Shown here: in pieces, positions 40,163-51,524 of the stretch
How positions within the stretch are numbered: the stretch's first letter is position 1
How the letters are laid out: the number at the start of each line of letters is the position of its first letter
Source of the DNA: Enterobacteriaceae bacterium LSJC7
GTDB lineage: Bacteria; Pseudomonadota; Gammaproteobacteria; Enterobacterales; Enterobacteriaceae
DNA: 64,000 nt
Reading direction: 5' to 3'
NCBI GenBank assembly: GCA_000302695.1
Contig: AMFN01000023.1
Span: 18,565-82,564, forward strand
Program-made: the position numbers and the translations under genes
Notes under the pieces: model-generated
The model's input: only the letters and a program-made list of their open reading frames with translations
What the model was told of the DNA's origin: nothing
The model's database searches: none

Positions 40163-41289
40163 TGAGTGACTCGATTATTTTTCAATGCGGTAATAATGCG
40201 TTCACAGGCTTTACCGTCGCCGTACGGATTATGGGCGCGGCTCATGACCTGGTACGCGTCTTCGTCGTTCAGCAGACGCGTAACTTCCGCGACAATCTTC
40301 TGCGTGTCGGTGCCCACCAGCCGCACGGTGCCTGCCTGCACGGCCTCCGGGCGTTCTGTGGTATTGCGCATCACCAGTACGGGTTTACCGAGTGATGGCG
40401 CCTCTTCCTGAATGCCGCCGGAGTCGGTCAGGATGAGATAAGCGTGATGCATCAGCCAGAAAAACGGCAGATAGTCCTGTGGCTCAATCAGCATGATGTT
40501 GTCGATATGGCCCAGAATGCGGTTTACCGGCTCGCTGACATTGGGGTTGAGATGCACCGGATAGATAATCTGTACATCCGGGTTTTGCGCCGCAAGCTCG
40601 GCCAGCGCATGACAGATGTTTTCAAAACCGCTGCCAAAACTCTCGCGGCGGTGGCCGGTGACCAGAATGCGCTTTTTGTTAAGCGCCAGCAAAGGATAAC
40701 GAGCGTTAAGGGCCGCGCGCTGGCCCTCATCATTCAGCACGCGTTCGCGCACTGACAGCAGAGCATCAACCACTGTGTTGCCGGTGACGACAATGCTGTC
40801 GTCGCGGATGTTTTCCCGCAGCAGGTTCTGGCGCGAAGTTTCCGTCGGCGCAAAATGCAGCCTCGCCAGATGACCAGTCAGGGTGCGGTTAGCTTCTTCT
40901 GGCCACGGTGAATAAATATCGCCCGTACGCAGTCCGGCCTCAATATGGCCCACGGGAATGCGCTGATAAAACGCCGCCAGGCTCGCGGCAACGGTGGTGG
41001 TTGTGTCACCGTGCACCAGCACGATGTCAGGCCGGAACGATTCCAGCACCGGCTTAAGCCCTTCGAGGATGCGGCAGGTGATTTCACTGAGTCCCTGGCC
41101 TGGCCGCATGATATTCAAATCATAATCAGGCTGGATGGAAAAGAGCGCCAGAACCTGGTCAAGCATCTCACGATGCTGGGCCGTCACGCAGACCTTCGAC
41201 TCAAAAAAGGGATCTTCAGCCAGCGCATGAACCAGCGGCGCCATCTTGATTGCTTCAGGGCGCGTACCAAAAACGGTCAATACTTTCAC
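40159..41289 (-). CDS. wecB: UDP-GlcNAc 2-epimerase
   Basis: Non-hydrolysing epimerase giving UDP-ManNAc for ECA. 376 residues as in E. coli; [15 protein letters not shown] start, [11 protein letters not shown] and [14 protein letters not shown] motifs. Coupled to wecC by ATGA. Confidence 0.97.
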   Translation of the reverse strand: MKVLTVFGTRPEAIKMAPLVHALAEDPFFESKVCVTAQHREMLDQVLALFSIQPDYDLNIMRPGQGLSEITCRILEGLKPVLESFRPDIVLVHGDTTTTVAASLAAFYQRIPVGHIEAGLRTGDIYSPWPEEANRTLTGHLARLHFAPTETSRQNLLRENIRDDSIVVTGNTVVDALLSVRERVLNDEGQRAALNARYPLLALNKKRILVTGHRRESFGSGFENICHALAELAAQNPDVQIIYPVHLNPNVSEPVNRILGHIDNIMLIEPQDYLPFFWLMHHAYLILTDSGGIQEEAPSLGKPVLVMRNTTERPEAVQAGTVRLVGTDTQKIVAEVTRLLNDEDAYQVMSRAHNPYGDGKACERIITALKNNRVTQ

Positions 41290-41356
41290 GGTGTATCTCT
41301 GCCTTGATTAAACAGGATGAAGACGCCCGCAGGACGTCCTCATTGCCATCAAAAAA

Positions 41357-42406
41357 TCAGGAGTGCGAGCGGCGACGAGCCAGAGCAATACCCGCGCCAA
41401 CCAGCGCGCCAACGGCTCCCCACATCACTAACAGAAAGCCGCGACGCGGACTATCGCGCTTAACCGGCTCCTCAGGAGTGCGCAGGTATCGATAGGTCTG
41501 AAAACGCTGCTCAAGCGTGGGACCAACGTTCAACGTCGCCAGCATGGCTTTGTTTTGATCGTAATCCACATCATACGAAGGGCCAACCGCCTGGAGACTT
41601 TCGAGACGCGCCTGGAGCATCGGGCGGCCCAGCGTAAACAGCTCAGAATCCGGCAGCTCGTCGGCAGGCACTTCAGCCTCGCTGCGGCTGATATTGTGCT
41701 TTTCAGCAATCTTCAACGCCTGCTCCAGGCTGTTGAGACGCCTGTCGTAAATGGACTGCGCCACGGCTTCCTGGCGTTTGACCTGCGCTGTCATCTGCGT
41801 AGCACGCGCCACCCAGGCGCCTTTGAGTTCATCATTGAGATGCGTTGCGGCACGCTGGCTGGCAAACGCCACGTACTGGCGCAGCAGGTTGTTGGCATCC
41901 GGAGCGGTTTCTGCCACCAGCTTCACGCTGTCGTTGAGGTTGCGCGTAATGTCGCCTGCGGTGAACTGGATATTATCGATAAGCTCGTCAAGCAGCGCCG
42001 CATCTGCCTTGCTGTTGCCAGACTGACGCTGGCGAAAGTAATCGGTCTGGTTCCAGAAATCACGGCGCGTATCCCACGAGGAGAGCTGCATGATGAACTC
42101 TTTGTAGGCCTCACCCATGGCAGACGGGATATCCAGCGCTGCCTGGCTGGCGCGCGCGTCGAGGTTACTCAGGAACTGTTGCTGGGAATAGTAGCTGCCG
42201 AGCATGTTAACCGTCGGCTTGTCGGTAATGGCCGTCGCACTCCATTCCTGGCGCGCAAAAAAGGTATATACCAGTGCCGCGACCGCAAGCAGCAGCGCAC
42301 AGCCAGCTATCCAGAACTTACCACGCCAGAGAGTGCGAACCAGGCCACGGATATCAAGCTCGTTTTCCGTCACCGCCAGGCTATCACCAGGTATGTGTTG
42401 TCTCAT
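41357..42406 (-). CDS. wzzE: ECA chain-length determinant
   Basis: Polysaccharide co-polymerase controlling ECA modal length. Two membrane helices (about residues 33-53 and 320-340) flank a long periplasmic helical domain; the C-terminal helix is preceded by the conserved EEPVKRDSPRRGF. Start at 42406 (MRQHIPGDS) has GGGGAAGAG just before it and gives 349 residues (E. coli 348); an ATG at 42430 overlapping the wecA stop is possible but lacks a ribosome site. Confidence 0.93.
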   Translation of the reverse strand: MRQHIPGDSLAVTENELDIRGLVRTLWRGKFWIAGCALLLAVAALVYTFFARQEWSATAITDKPTVNMLGSYYSQQQFLSNLDARASQAALDIPSAMGEAYKEFIMQLSSWDTRRDFWNQTDYFRQRQSGNSKADAALLDELIDNIQFTAGDITRNLNDSVKLVAETAPDANNLLRQYVAFASQRAATHLNDELKGAWVARATQMTAQVKRQEAVAQSIYDRRLNSLEQALKIAEKHNISRSEAEVPADELPDSELFTLGRPMLQARLESLQAVGPSYDVDYDQNKAMLATLNVGPTLEQRFQTYRYLRTPEEPVKRDSPRRGFLLVMWGAVGALVGAGIALARRRSHS

Positions 42407-42426
42407 CTCTTCCCCGTTTACGTTGC

Positions 42427-43515
42427 TCATGCAGGACTGCTACTGCGGCGCATGCGGCGTTTAATGCGTTTGATAAAGCGGGCCACTTTCCAGGCACGCT
42501 TGATACAATACCCATAGAGCATAAATGCAAGCAAAAACAATACCAACATTACCCATTCAGGAATGAAATGCAGATATTCTGCCGTCACGCCAATGGCGGC
42601 CAGCAGTGCGGCTGCAAGCGTTATCAGCACGAAAGCCTGCCGGGAGGTAAAGCCCGCTCGCATAATAAGATGGTGAATATGCTGACGGTCGGGTGAGAAG
42701 GGACTCATGCCCTTACGCAGGCGACGATACATAATCGCCACCATGTCCATAAGCGGGATAGCAATTATCCACAGTGCGGTAACCGGGCTAATCGGATGGG
42801 TTTTACCTTGCGTGGTTTCCAGCAGGATCCAGATAACGGTAAAACCAATCAGTGTACTACCGGCATCGCCCATGAATACTTTGTAGCGACGGCTCAGTAT
42901 GCCAAGGTTGAGCAAAATGTACGGAAGAATGGCGGCAATCATGGCAAAACACCACATCGCGAGGCTGGTCTGGCCGTCAAACCACAAAATCATGCCCATT
43001 GCGGCAAAAGAGACGCACGACAATCCCCCGAGCAGGCCGTCGATGCCATCGACCATGTTGAACGCATTAATCGCCGCCCAGACCGCAAACAGCGTGAGGA
43101 AATACCCAAACGGCCCCAGTACCAGCTCCCACGTCCCGAAGATGTAGCCCAGGCTGCTGAGATAAAGCTTACCGACCACCATCATGATGACGCCAATTAA
43201 GGCCTGAATGGTGGCACGAATTTTCACGCTGATATCAAAACGATCGTCCAGCGCACCGATAAGCACCAGCACGCCTGCACAGCTCAAATAAAGCGCGGCA
43301 TGCGGGATGTAGTAATTTGCAAGCCAGAAGGTAAAGCAGATACCCGCATACACAGAAATGCCGCCGACCAGTGGAATCAAACCCTGGTGGCGTTTGCGGA
43401 AGTTAGGCTTATCGACCAGACCAATTTTTTTAGCGACTTTGCGTGCAAAAAAAAGGAAGACGGTTGTGAACAGAAAAATACTGAGTAATTCAGTACCAGC
43501 GGAGATTAAATTCAC
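42427..43515 (-). CDS. wecA: UDP-GlcNAc:undecaprenyl-phosphate GlcNAc-1-P transferase
   Basis: Initiates ECA (and many O antigens) by making GlcNAc-PP-undecaprenol (lipid I). About 11 membrane helices with the family Asp motifs GALDDRFD and NAFNMVDGIDG and the HIHH loop (DRQHIHHLI). GTG at 43515 (VNLISAGTELL) corresponds to the E. coli GTG start and gives 362 residues; an in-frame ATG at 43605 lies in the leader. First gene of the ECA operon, 244 bases after rho. Confidence 0.95.
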   Translation of the reverse strand: MNLISAGTELLSIFLFTTVFLFFARKVAKKIGLVDKPNFRKRHQGLIPLVGGISVYAGICFTFWLANYYIPHAALYLSCAGVLVLIGALDDRFDISVKIRATIQALIGVIMMVVGKLYLSSLGYIFGTWELVLGPFGYFLTLFAVWAAINAFNMVDGIDGLLGGLSCVSFAAMGMILWFDGQTSLAMWCFAMIAAILPYILLNLGILSRRYKVFMGDAGSTLIGFTVIWILLETTQGKTHPISPVTALWIIAIPLMDMVAIMYRRLRKGMSPFSPDRQHIHHLIMRAGFTSRQAFVLITLAAALLAAIGVTAEYLHFIPEWVMLVLFLLAFMLYGYCIKRAWKVARFIKRIKRRMRRSSSPA

Positions 43516-43712
43516 AATGAGCGCTCTCTGCAAAATGTACGCCCCGTACTGATGCCTCGGCTGTCTCTCTGGACTGCCCAAAGAAGCACCGATGCTGCGG
43601 GACAAACGGCGTTATATTTCACTCTGACTGTATTAATTTTACCCTGCCAAAGGCATCGTCCGTGAAATCCTGTCAAATATAGCAGCGACAGCACAATCGT
43701 ATAAAGCAGAAA

Positions 43713-43740
43713 AGAAAAACGCCACGTCAAAACGTGGCGC
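43713..43740 (-). terminator. Terminator after rho
   Basis: Minus-strand CGCCACGT / ACGTGGCG stem, 4-base loop and TTTTTC tail, 20 bases after the rho stop codon. It separates rho from wecA. Confidence 0.85.
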
Positions 43741-43759
43741 TTCCCCGAGTTTGCTGCAA

Positions 43760-45019
43760 TTACGAACGTTTCATCATGTCGAAAAATTCGTCGTTGGTTT
43801 TGGTCATGGCGAGCTTATTAATGAGGAACTCCATGGCATCGATTTCGCCCATTGGGTGAATAATCTTACGCAGGATCCACATTTTCTGTAGCTCTTCAGA
43901 CGTGGTGAGCAATTCTTCTTTACGGGTACCGGAACGGTTGTAGTCGATGGCCGGGAAGACGCGTTTTTCAGCGATTTTACGAGAAAGGTGCAGTTCCATG
44001 TTACCGGTGCCCTTAAATTCTTCGTAAATGACTTCATCCATTTTCGAACCGGTATCGATAAGCGCGGTGGCGATGATGGTCAGGCTGCCGCCCTCTTCCA
44101 CATTACGCGCAGCACCGAAGAAGCGCTTCGGACGATGCAGGGCGTTGGCGTCCACACCACCGGTCAGTACTTTACCGGATGCCGGCACCACCGTGTTGTA
44201 GGCACGCGCCAGACGTGTGATGGAGTCGAGCAGGATGATAACGTCTTTTTTATGCTCAACCAGACGCTTGGCCTTTTCAATCACCATTTCGGCGACCTGA
44301 ACGTGGCGGGAAGCCGGTTCGTCAAAGGTTGACGCCACCACTTCGCCTTTCACCAGGCGTTGCATCTCGGTCACTTCTTCCGGGCGTTCGTCGATGAGCA
44401 GTACCATCAGCACACAGTCTGGATGGTTGTAAGCAATGCTCTGCGCAATGTTTTGCAGCAGCATGGTTTTACCCGCTTTCGGCGGCGCGACAATCAGACC
44501 ACGCTGGCCGCGGCCAATCGGGGAGGCCAGGTCAAGCACGCGAGCGGTTAAGTCTTCTGTTGAGCCGTTACCGCGCTCCATACGCAGGCGGGAATTGGCA
44601 TGCAGCGGCGTCAGGTTCTCAAACAGAATTTTGCTGCGCGCGTTTTCCGGCTTGTCGTAGTTAACTTCATTAACCTTCAGCAGGGCAAAGTAGCGCTCAC
44701 CTTCTTTCGGCGGGCGAATCTTGCCGGAAATGGTGTCACCAGTGCGAAGGTTAAAGCGGCGGATTTGGCTGGGAGATACGTAGATGTCGTCGGGGCCGGC
44801 GAGGTAGGAGCTGTCTGCGGAACGGAGGAATCCAAATCCATCCTGCAAAATCTCCAGCACGCCATCGCCAAAGATATCCTCACCACTCTTAGCATGCTGC
44901 TTGAGTATGGCGAAAATGATGTCCTGCTTGCGCATACGGGCCAGGTTTTCCAGCCCCATGTTTTCGCCGAGAGTAATCAGATCTGAAACCGGCGTATTTT
45001 TTAATTCGGTAAGATTCAT
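43760..45019 (-). CDS. rho: Transcription termination factor Rho
   Basis: Hexameric RNA-dependent ATPase that ends transcription of untranslated RNA. 419 residues as in E. coli. Cold-shock-like RNA-binding domain (about residues 50-120), Walker [10 protein letters not shown] (about 178-186), Walker [13 protein letters not shown]-loop TGGVDANAL and R-loop [14 protein letters not shown] leader of about 200-250 bases upstream holds a rhoL-like ORF, in line with autoregulation. Confidence 0.99.
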   Translation of the reverse strand: MNLTELKNTPVSDLITLGENMGLENLARMRKQDIIFAILKQHAKSGEDIFGDGVLEILQDGFGFLRSADSSYLAGPDDIYVSPSQIRRFNLRTGDTISGKIRPPKEGERYFALLKVNEVNYDKPENARSKILFENLTPLHANSRLRMERGNGSTEDLTARVLDLASPIGRGQRGLIVAPPKAGKTMLLQNIAQSIAYNHPDCVLMVLLIDERPEEVTEMQRLVKGEVVASTFDEPASRHVQVAEMVIEKAKRLVEHKKDVIILLDSITRLARAYNTVVPASGKVLTGGVDANALHRPKRFFGAARNVEEGGSLTIIATALIDTGSKMDEVIYEEFKGTGNMELHLSRKIAEKRVFPAIDYNRSGTRKEELLTTSEELQKMWILRKIIHPMGEIDAMEFLINKLAMTKTNDEFFDMMKRS

Positions 45020-45128
45020 AATGGTGGGTTCTTAAACTCGGGGTAATTCTCGAACTGTAATGTAAAAGGTAAGGCAGGGTAGTCCATGCCTGTTAATGGC
45101 CATCACCCCGTGTCCGATCGCGGTCTGG

Positions 45129-45197
45129 TTACAGACGCTCAGAACTGGAACGACAAAACGGATTGGGAGCAGGCCCGAAAGCGACTTCATTTCTCAC
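45129..45197 (-). CDS. rhoL: rho leader peptide (RhoL-like), 22 codons
   Basis: A GTG-initiated frame in the rho leader encodes VRNEVAFGPAPNPFCRSSSERL. It keeps the pattern R-x-E...G...NP-x-CR-x-SS of the 33-residue E. coli RhoL but stops early. There is AGG only 2 bases before the GTG, so the start is doubtful. The rest of the 330-base rho-trxA gap holds the promoter and the trxA hairpin. Confidence 0.5.
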   Translation of the reverse strand: MRNEVAFGPAPNPFCRSSSERL

Positions 45198-45298
45198 GCC
45201 TGGAGTAGAACTGGCAAGAGATTTCGAATATTACAAGATTCAAACTAAGGTAAGTTAAGAATGCAGTTCAGGTAACTTAGCATGGCTGGCACCGGGCG

Positions 45299-45331
45299 TC
45301 CAGCGGTCCGCAGAAATTTCGGACCACTGGA
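45299..45331 (-). terminator. Hairpin after trxA
   Basis: TCCAGCGGTCCG pairs with CGGACCACTGGA except for one base, with a 9-base loop, 19 bases after the trxA stop. No clear T run on the minus strand. Confidence 0.55.
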
Positions 45332-45349
45332 CACACCGGCGGAGATACT

Positions 45350-45679
45350 TTACGCCAGGTTAGCGTCCAGGAACTCTTTAAGCTGCCCTTTGGACAGCGC
45401 GCCCACTTTCGTAGCCGCGACTTCACCGTTTTTGAACAGCAGCAGCGTCGGGATACCGCGAATGCCGTATTTCGGCGCCGTACCCGGATTCTGGTCGATA
45501 TTCAGTTTGGCAACGGTCAGTTTGCCTTCATATTCAGTGGCAATTTCATCCAGAATAGGGGCAATCATTTTGCAAGGACCGCACCACTCTGCCCAGAAAT
45601 CAACCAAAATCAACCCTTCTGCCTTAAGTACGTCCGTGTCAAAACTGTCATCAGTCAGGTGAATAATTTTATCGCTCAT
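45350..45679 (-). CDS. trxA: Thioredoxin 1
   Basis: Cytosolic disulfide reductase, 109 residues as in E. coli. Active-site WCGPC at residues 32-36 or so, cis-Pro in GIPTLLLF. Start [11 protein letters not shown] with GGAG upstream; an extension of four codons to 45691 is not needed. Divergent from rhlB, upstream of rho. Confidence 0.99.
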   Translation of the reverse strand: MSDKIIHLTDDSFDTDVLKAEGLILVDFWAEWCGPCKMIAPILDEIATEYEGKLTVAKLNIDQNPGTAPKYGIRGIPTLLLFKNGEVAATKVGALSKGQLKEFLDANLA

Positions 45680-45853
45680 ACTTAACTCCACAGGATTATG
45701 CCTGGCTTTGCTGGTGTAAATGTAAGCTGTGCCACATAATCGTGCACAGTGCAGTTCATGACGATGGGACGCAGCCTTTACATCAGTCAGGTTGACTTTA
45801 TTTCAACGGATACGCTTTCGTAAAGCAATAGTAAGCTGATATTCTACCACACT

Positions 45854-47119
45854 ATGAGCAAAACACATTTAACTGAACAGAAGTTTTCCGACTTCGCCCT
45901 GCACCCGAAGGTTGTTGAAGCCCTTGAAAAGAAAGGCTTTTACAACTGCACCCCTATTCAGGCTCTGGCACTTCCGCTGACCCTTGCGGGCCGCGACGTA
46001 GCCGGACAGGCGCAAACCGGTACTGGCAAAACGATGGCGTTCCTGACGTCAACGTTTCATTATTTACTCTCGCATCCGGCGCCAGAAGGCCGCCAGACGA
46101 ATCAGCCGCGTGCCTTGATCATGGCACCCACGCGCGAACTGGCGGTGCAGATTCACTCTGACGCAGAGCCACTTGCCCAGGCCACCGGTCTGAAGCTCGG
46201 CCTTGCCTACGGTGGTGATGGCTACGACAAGCAGCTGAAAGTGCTGGAAAAAGGCGTCGATATTCTTATCGGCACTACTGGTCGCCTCATTGATTACACC
46301 AAGCAAAACCACATTAACCTTGGCACTATCCAGGTTGTGGTGCTCGACGAAGCCGACCGCATGTACGACCTCGGCTTTATTAAAGATATTCGTTGGCTGT
46401 TCCGCCGCATGCCGGCTGCTGACCAGCGCCTAAATATGCTGTTCTCCGCCACACTGTCGTACCGCGTACGTGAACTGGCGTTCGAGCAAATGAACAACGC
46501 CGAGTACGTGGAAGTGGAGCCAGAGCAGAAAACGGGCCACCGCATCAAGGAAGAGCTGTTCTACCCTTCCAATGAAGAAAAGATGCGCCTGCTGCAAACG
46601 CTGATTGAAGAAGAGTGGCCGGATCGCGCCATTGTGTTTGCCAATACCAAGCACCGCTGCGAAGACATCTGGGGCCATCTGGCCGCTGACGGTCACCGCG
46701 TGGGTCTGCTGACTGGCGACGTGGCACAGAAAAAACGTCTGCGCATTCTCGAAGAATTTACCCAGGGTGACCTGGATATTCTGGTTGCAACCGACGTTGC
46801 TGCCCGTGGTTTGCACATTCCTGCCGTGACGCACGTCTTTAACTACGACCTGCCGGACGACTGTGAAGACTACGTGCACCGCATTGGCCGTACCGGTCGC
46901 GCGGGCGCCAGCGGTCACTCGATAAGCCTTGCCTGTGAGGAGTACGCGCTGAATCTGCCGGCGATTGAAACCTATATCGGCCATGCGATTCCGGTCAGTA
47001 AATACAACCCGGATGCGCTGATGAGCGAATTGCCACCGCCGAAACGCCTGGTGCGTAACCGCTCCGGCAACGGCCCGCGTCGCAACAATAACTCGCGCAA
47101 TCGCCGCCGCACGGGTTAA
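45854..47119 (+). CDS. rhlB: DEAD-box RNA helicase of the degradosome
   Basis: ATP-dependent RNA helicase that works with RNase E and PNPase. 421 residues, as in E. coli. Q motif ([10 protein letters not shown]), Walker A AQTGTGKT (about 51-58), [17 protein letters not shown] and [10 protein letters not shown] are in order, and the tail is basic ([11 protein letters not shown]). Six bases separate it from gppA in the same direction. Confidence 0.98.
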   Translation: MSKTHLTEQKFSDFALHPKVVEALEKKGFYNCTPIQALALPLTLAGRDVAGQAQTGTGKTMAFLTSTFHYLLSHPAPEGRQTNQPRALIMAPTRELAVQIHSDAEPLAQATGLKLGLAYGGDGYDKQLKVLEKGVDILIGTTGRLIDYTKQNHINLGTIQVVVLDEADRMYDLGFIKDIRWLFRRMPAADQRLNMLFSATLSYRVRELAFEQMNNAEYVEVEPEQKTGHRIKEELFYPSNEEKMRLLQTLIEEEWPDRAIVFANTKHRCEDIWGHLAADGHRVGLLTGDVAQKKRLRILEEFTQGDLDILVATDVAARGLHIPAVTHVFNYDLPDDCEDYVHRIGRTGRAGASGHSISLACEEYALNLPAIETYIGHAIPVSKYNPDALMSELPPPKRLVRNRSGNGPRRNNNSRNRRRTG

Positions 47120-47125
47120 TGCGCC

Positions 47126-48613
47126 ATGCTGAATACGTCCTCGCTCTATGCGGCAATTGACCTTGGTTCCAACAGCTTTCACATGCTGGTGGTACGCGAA
47201 GTCGCAGGAAGTATTCAGACTCTGACCCGCGTCAAACGCAAAGTCCGGCTGGCCGCGGGTCTGGACAGCAGCAACCGCCTGTCGCAAGAGGCGATGGAGC
47301 GCGGTTGGCAGTGTTTGCAGCTGTTCTCAGAAAGACTTCAGGACATCCCCCAGGCGCAAATCCGCGTCGTCGCCACCGCCACCCTGCGTCTTGCGACCAA
47401 TGCCGACGCGTTTATTACGCGCGCAGAAGCGCTTCTGGGCTGCCCGATTCAGGTCATCAGCGGCGAAGAAGAAGCACGCCTGATTTACCAGGGCGTGGCG
47501 CACACCACCGGCGGCGATGACCGTCGCTTAGTGGTGGATATCGGCGGGGCCAGCACCGAGCTTGTGACCGGCACAGGCGCACAGGCCACGTCGCTGTTTA
47601 GCCTGCCGATGGGCTGCGTCACCTGGCTTGAGCGCTACTTTGCCGACCGCTCTCTGACCAAAGAAAACTTTGCCGCAGCCGAGCAGGCCGCGCGCGATGT
47701 GCTGCGCCCGCAGGTTGATGAGCTGCGCTATCACGGCTGGAAAGTCTGCGTGGGTGCCTCCGGCACGGTGCAGGCGTTGCAGGAAATTATGATGGCGCAG
47801 GGCATGGATGAGCGCATTACGCTCGTAAAACTCCAGCAGCTTAAACAGCGCGCCATTCAGTGCGGACGCCTTGAAGAACTTGAGATTGAAGGCCTGACGC
47901 TTGAGCGCGCACTGGTGTTCCCAAGCGGGCTTGCCATCCTGATTGCGGTATTTACCGAGCTGGGCATTGAAAGCATGACGCTTGCCGGTGGCGCCTTGCG
48001 CGAAGGTCTGGTCTACGGCATGCTGCACCTGGCAGTCGATCAGGACATCCGCAGCCGCACGCTGCGCAACGTTCAGCGCCGTTTTATGGTTGATGCCGCT
48101 CAGGCGACACGGGTGGAAAGCCTCGCCAGAACGCTGGCGCAGCAGGTTTCTCCCGAATGGGAGCTGGATACGTTAAGCCTGGAGCTATTGAGTAGCGCCT
48201 GCCTGTTGCATGAAATTGGCCTGAGTATCGACTTTAAGCAGGCACCCCAGCATGCAGCCTATCTGGTGCGCAATCTCGACCTACCAGGCTTCACGCCTGC
48301 CCAGAAGAAGCTGCTGGCAACGCTGCTTCTCAACCAGACAAATCCGGTCGATTTGTCTTCCCTGCACCAGCAAAATGCGGTTCCACCGCGCGCGGCAGAG
48401 CACCTTTGCCGCTTGCTGCGTCTGGCCATTATTTTTGCCAGCAGGCGGCGCGATGACTGCGTGCCTCAACTTACCTTAACAGCCGAAGGTGAAACGTTGC
48501 GCATGGCATTGCCGGAATGCTGGCTGAGTGGTCATCCGCTGGGTGCAGAAATGCTGGGCCAGGAAGTGCTGTGGCAAAGCTATGTCCACTGGCCACTGGA
48601 CGTAAATTCCTGA
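47126..48613 (+). CDS. gppA: Guanosine pentaphosphatase / exopolyphosphatase
   Basis: Converts pppGpp to ppGpp and removes phosphate from polyphosphate. 495 residues, E. coli 494. ASKHA-type phosphate loop [12 protein letters not shown] near residue 10, [12 protein letters not shown] near 142, and a C-terminal HD-like helical domain. Operon with rhlB. Confidence 0.97.
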   Translation: MLNTSSLYAAIDLGSNSFHMLVVREVAGSIQTLTRVKRKVRLAAGLDSSNRLSQEAMERGWQCLQLFSERLQDIPQAQIRVVATATLRLATNADAFITRAEALLGCPIQVISGEEEARLIYQGVAHTTGGDDRRLVVDIGGASTELVTGTGAQATSLFSLPMGCVTWLERYFADRSLTKENFAAAEQAARDVLRPQVDELRYHGWKVCVGASGTVQALQEIMMAQGMDERITLVKLQQLKQRAIQCGRLEELEIEGLTLERALVFPSGLAILIAVFTELGIESMTLAGGALREGLVYGMLHLAVDQDIRSRTLRNVQRRFMVDAAQATRVESLARTLAQQVSPEWELDTLSLELLSSACLLHEIGLSIDFKQAPQHAAYLVRNLDLPGFTPAQKKLLATLLLNQTNPVDLSSLHQQNAVPPRAAEHLCRLLRLAIIFASRRRDDCVPQLTLTAEGETLRMALPECWLSGHPLGAEMLGQEVLWQSYVHWPLDVNS

Positions 48614-48634
48614 TAAATCACCGCACGGCTGGGG

Positions 48635-50656
48635 TTAGCCGCCGCGCGATTTCGCCAGCATTGCCCGCATATTAGCGATACCCGCCTGCCCTTTCTCCAT
48701 ACGCTCCTGCGCAGTGACCACTTTACGCTCCTGCTCCCACTGCACATCATCCTGCGGCAGCTCTAACAAAAAACGACTGGGTTCCGGGCGCACCAGTTCA
48801 CCGTACTGACGTCGCTCTTTGCACAACGTAAAGGTCAGCTCTTTTTGGGCGCGGGTAATACCCACGTAGGCCAGACGCCGCTCTTCATCAATATTGTCTT
48901 CATCAATGCTGCTCTGGTGCGGCAACAACCCCTCTTCCATGCCCACCAGATAAACGTACGGGAACTCCAGCCCTTTTGAGGCATGTAGCGTCATCAGCTG
49001 CACCTGGTCGGCATCCTCATCGCTCTCACCGCGTTCCATCATGTCGCGCAGCGTAAAGCGCGTGACCACCTGGGTGAGCGTCATCGGCTCTTCCAGTTCG
49101 CTGCCTTCAAGCATTTCGGTCATCCAGCCGAACAGGGTGTTGACGTTTTTCATGCGCATTTCTGCGGCCGTCGGGCTGGGCGAGGTTTCATACAGCCAGG
49201 ACTCGTAATCAATACCACGAATTAAATCCCGCACGGCGGCTACCGGCTCGCGCTCTGCCAGTTGGGCAATTTCACCAAACCAGCTGGTAAAACGCTGCAA
49301 TGCCTCCAGCCCACGCCCGGTCAACGTCTGGCCAAGTCCCATATCAAAGCTGGCGCTGAACATGCCCTTGTTGCGCTGGGTGGCCCATTCGCCCAGCTTT
49401 TGCAGCGTGGCCGGACCAATTTCGCGCCGTGGCGTGTTAACAATACGCATGAAAGCGCTGTCATCATCGGGATTGGTTAACACACGCAGATAGGCCAGCA
49501 GATCTTTGATTTCCGGGCGTGAAAAGAACGATGTGCCGCCGGAGATACGATACGGGATGCGGTTTTGCATCAGTACTTTTTCAAACACCCGCGACTGGTG
49601 ATTGCCGCGATACAGAATGGCGTAATCCTTGTACTGGGTTTTGTTGATGAAGTGATGGGCAATAAGCTCGCCAGCTACACGTTCGGCCTCATGTTCCTCA
49701 TGATTTGCCGTCACCACTTTTAGCTCCGAACCGTAACCCAGTTCAGAGAACAGCCGTTTTTCAAACACATGTGGGTTATTGGCAATCAGGATGTTCGCCG
49801 CCTTGAGAATGCGCCCCGAAGAACGATAGTTTTGCTCAAGCTTAATCACTCGCAGCGCCGGGAAATCCTGACTCAGCAGCACCAGGTTCTGGGGCCGCGC
49901 GCCGCGCCAGGAGTAGATAGACTGGTCGTCATCACCCACCACGGTGAAGCGCGCCCGCGTACCCACCAGCAGCTTTACCAGCTCGTACTGGCTGGTGTTG
50001 GTGTCCTGATACTCATCCACCAGCAGGTAGCGAATGCGGTTTTGCCAGCGCTCGCGTACCTCTTCGTTGCGCTGCAACAGCAGCGTCGGCAGCATAATCA
50101 GGTCGTCAAAGTCGAGCACGTTGCAGGCTTTAAGGTGCGCATCGTACAGCGCATAGCACTGGGCAAACAGCCGCTCGCGCTCGCCCTGCGCGCGGGCGGC
50201 AGCCAGAGCTGGCGTTAAGAGATCGTTTTTCCAGTTGGAGACGGTTGAGATCAGCTGTTGCAGCAAATCTTTGTCCTGCTCCAACCACTCGTCCGTCAGC
50301 TCTTTGAGCAGTGCCATCTGATCGGTATCGTCAAACAGCGAGAAATTGGATTTCATGCCCAGCGCGTTATACTCGCGCTTGATAATATCCAGCCCCAGCG
50401 TATGGAAAGTGGAAATCATCAGCCCGCGCGCCTCTTTGCGCCCCAGCGTCTGCGCCACGCGCTCTTTCATCTCGCGTGCGGCCTTGTTGGTGAAGGTCAC
50501 CGCCGCGATATGGCGCGCCTGATAGCCGCAGCCGCGGATCAGGTGGGCAATTTTATTGGTGATAACGCGCGTTTTGCCAGAGCCCGCACCGGCCAGTACC
50601 AGGCAGGGACCGGTAACAAATTCGACGGCTTCTTGTTGGGCGGGATTAAGACGCAT
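48635..50656 (-). CDS. rep: ATP-dependent DNA helicase Rep
   Basis: SF1A helicase that removes proteins ahead of the replication fork and restarts forks with PriC. 673 residues as in E. coli. Walker [10 protein letters not shown] (about 22-30), [22 protein letters not shown] and VGITRAQ are present. It converges on gppA and is divergent from the ppiC pair. Confidence 0.98.
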   Translation of the reverse strand: MRLNPAQQEAVEFVTGPCLVLAGAGSGKTRVITNKIAHLIRGCGYQARHIAAVTFTNKAAREMKERVAQTLGRKEARGLMISTFHTLGLDIIKREYNALGMKSNFSLFDDTDQMALLKELTDEWLEQDKDLLQQLISTVSNWKNDLLTPALAAARAQGERERLFAQCYALYDAHLKACNVLDFDDLIMLPTLLLQRNEEVRERWQNRIRYLLVDEYQDTNTSQYELVKLLVGTRARFTVVGDDDQSIYSWRGARPQNLVLLSQDFPALRVIKLEQNYRSSGRILKAANILIANNPHVFEKRLFSELGYGSELKVVTANHEEHEAERVAGELIAHHFINKTQYKDYAILYRGNHQSRVFEKVLMQNRIPYRISGGTSFFSRPEIKDLLAYLRVLTNPDDDSAFMRIVNTPRREIGPATLQKLGEWATQRNKGMFSASFDMGLGQTLTGRGLEALQRFTSWFGEIAQLAEREPVAAVRDLIRGIDYESWLYETSPSPTAAEMRMKNVNTLFGWMTEMLEGSELEEPMTLTQVVTRFTLRDMMERGESDEDADQVQLMTLHASKGLEFPYVYLVGMEEGLLPHQSSIDEDNIDEERRLAYVGITRAQKELTFTLCKERRQYGELVRPEPSRFLLELPQDDVQWEQERKVVTAQERMEKGQAGIANMRAMLAKSRGG

Positions 50657-50786
50657 GACTTCCTGCTTGCTAAGACAATGAACGGGGCAGGGATTGTAGC
50701 AAAAGCAGACGCGGGATTTAACGCGCTTTGCACAGACAAACGCTAAGCGCCTGACGGCGCGACACTAAAATTTTACCGGAGAGAAC

Positions 50787-51397
<611 letters not shown>

Positions 51398-51485
51398 TCC
51401 CGTAAAACGACAGGAACTCTGTCGCTTCGCAAAGCATGCGGCTTCTGCCCATGTTGTCCCGCCGGGAGGCGATATTGCAGGTAAT

Positions 51486-51511
51486 AAAAAAGGCGCCGCA
51501 GCGCCTTTTTT
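51486..51511. terminator. Bidirectional terminator between ppiC and ilvC
   Basis: AAAAAAGGCGC-CGCA-GCGCCTTTTTT: symmetric hairpin giving a U tract on either strand. Confidence 0.93.
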
Positions 51512-51524
51512 GTATCAGGGACGA

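Noticed and set aside
42407-42430. wzzE start at the ATG overlapping the wecA stop
   Set aside because: No ribosome site, whereas GGGGAAGAG precedes the ATG at 42406.
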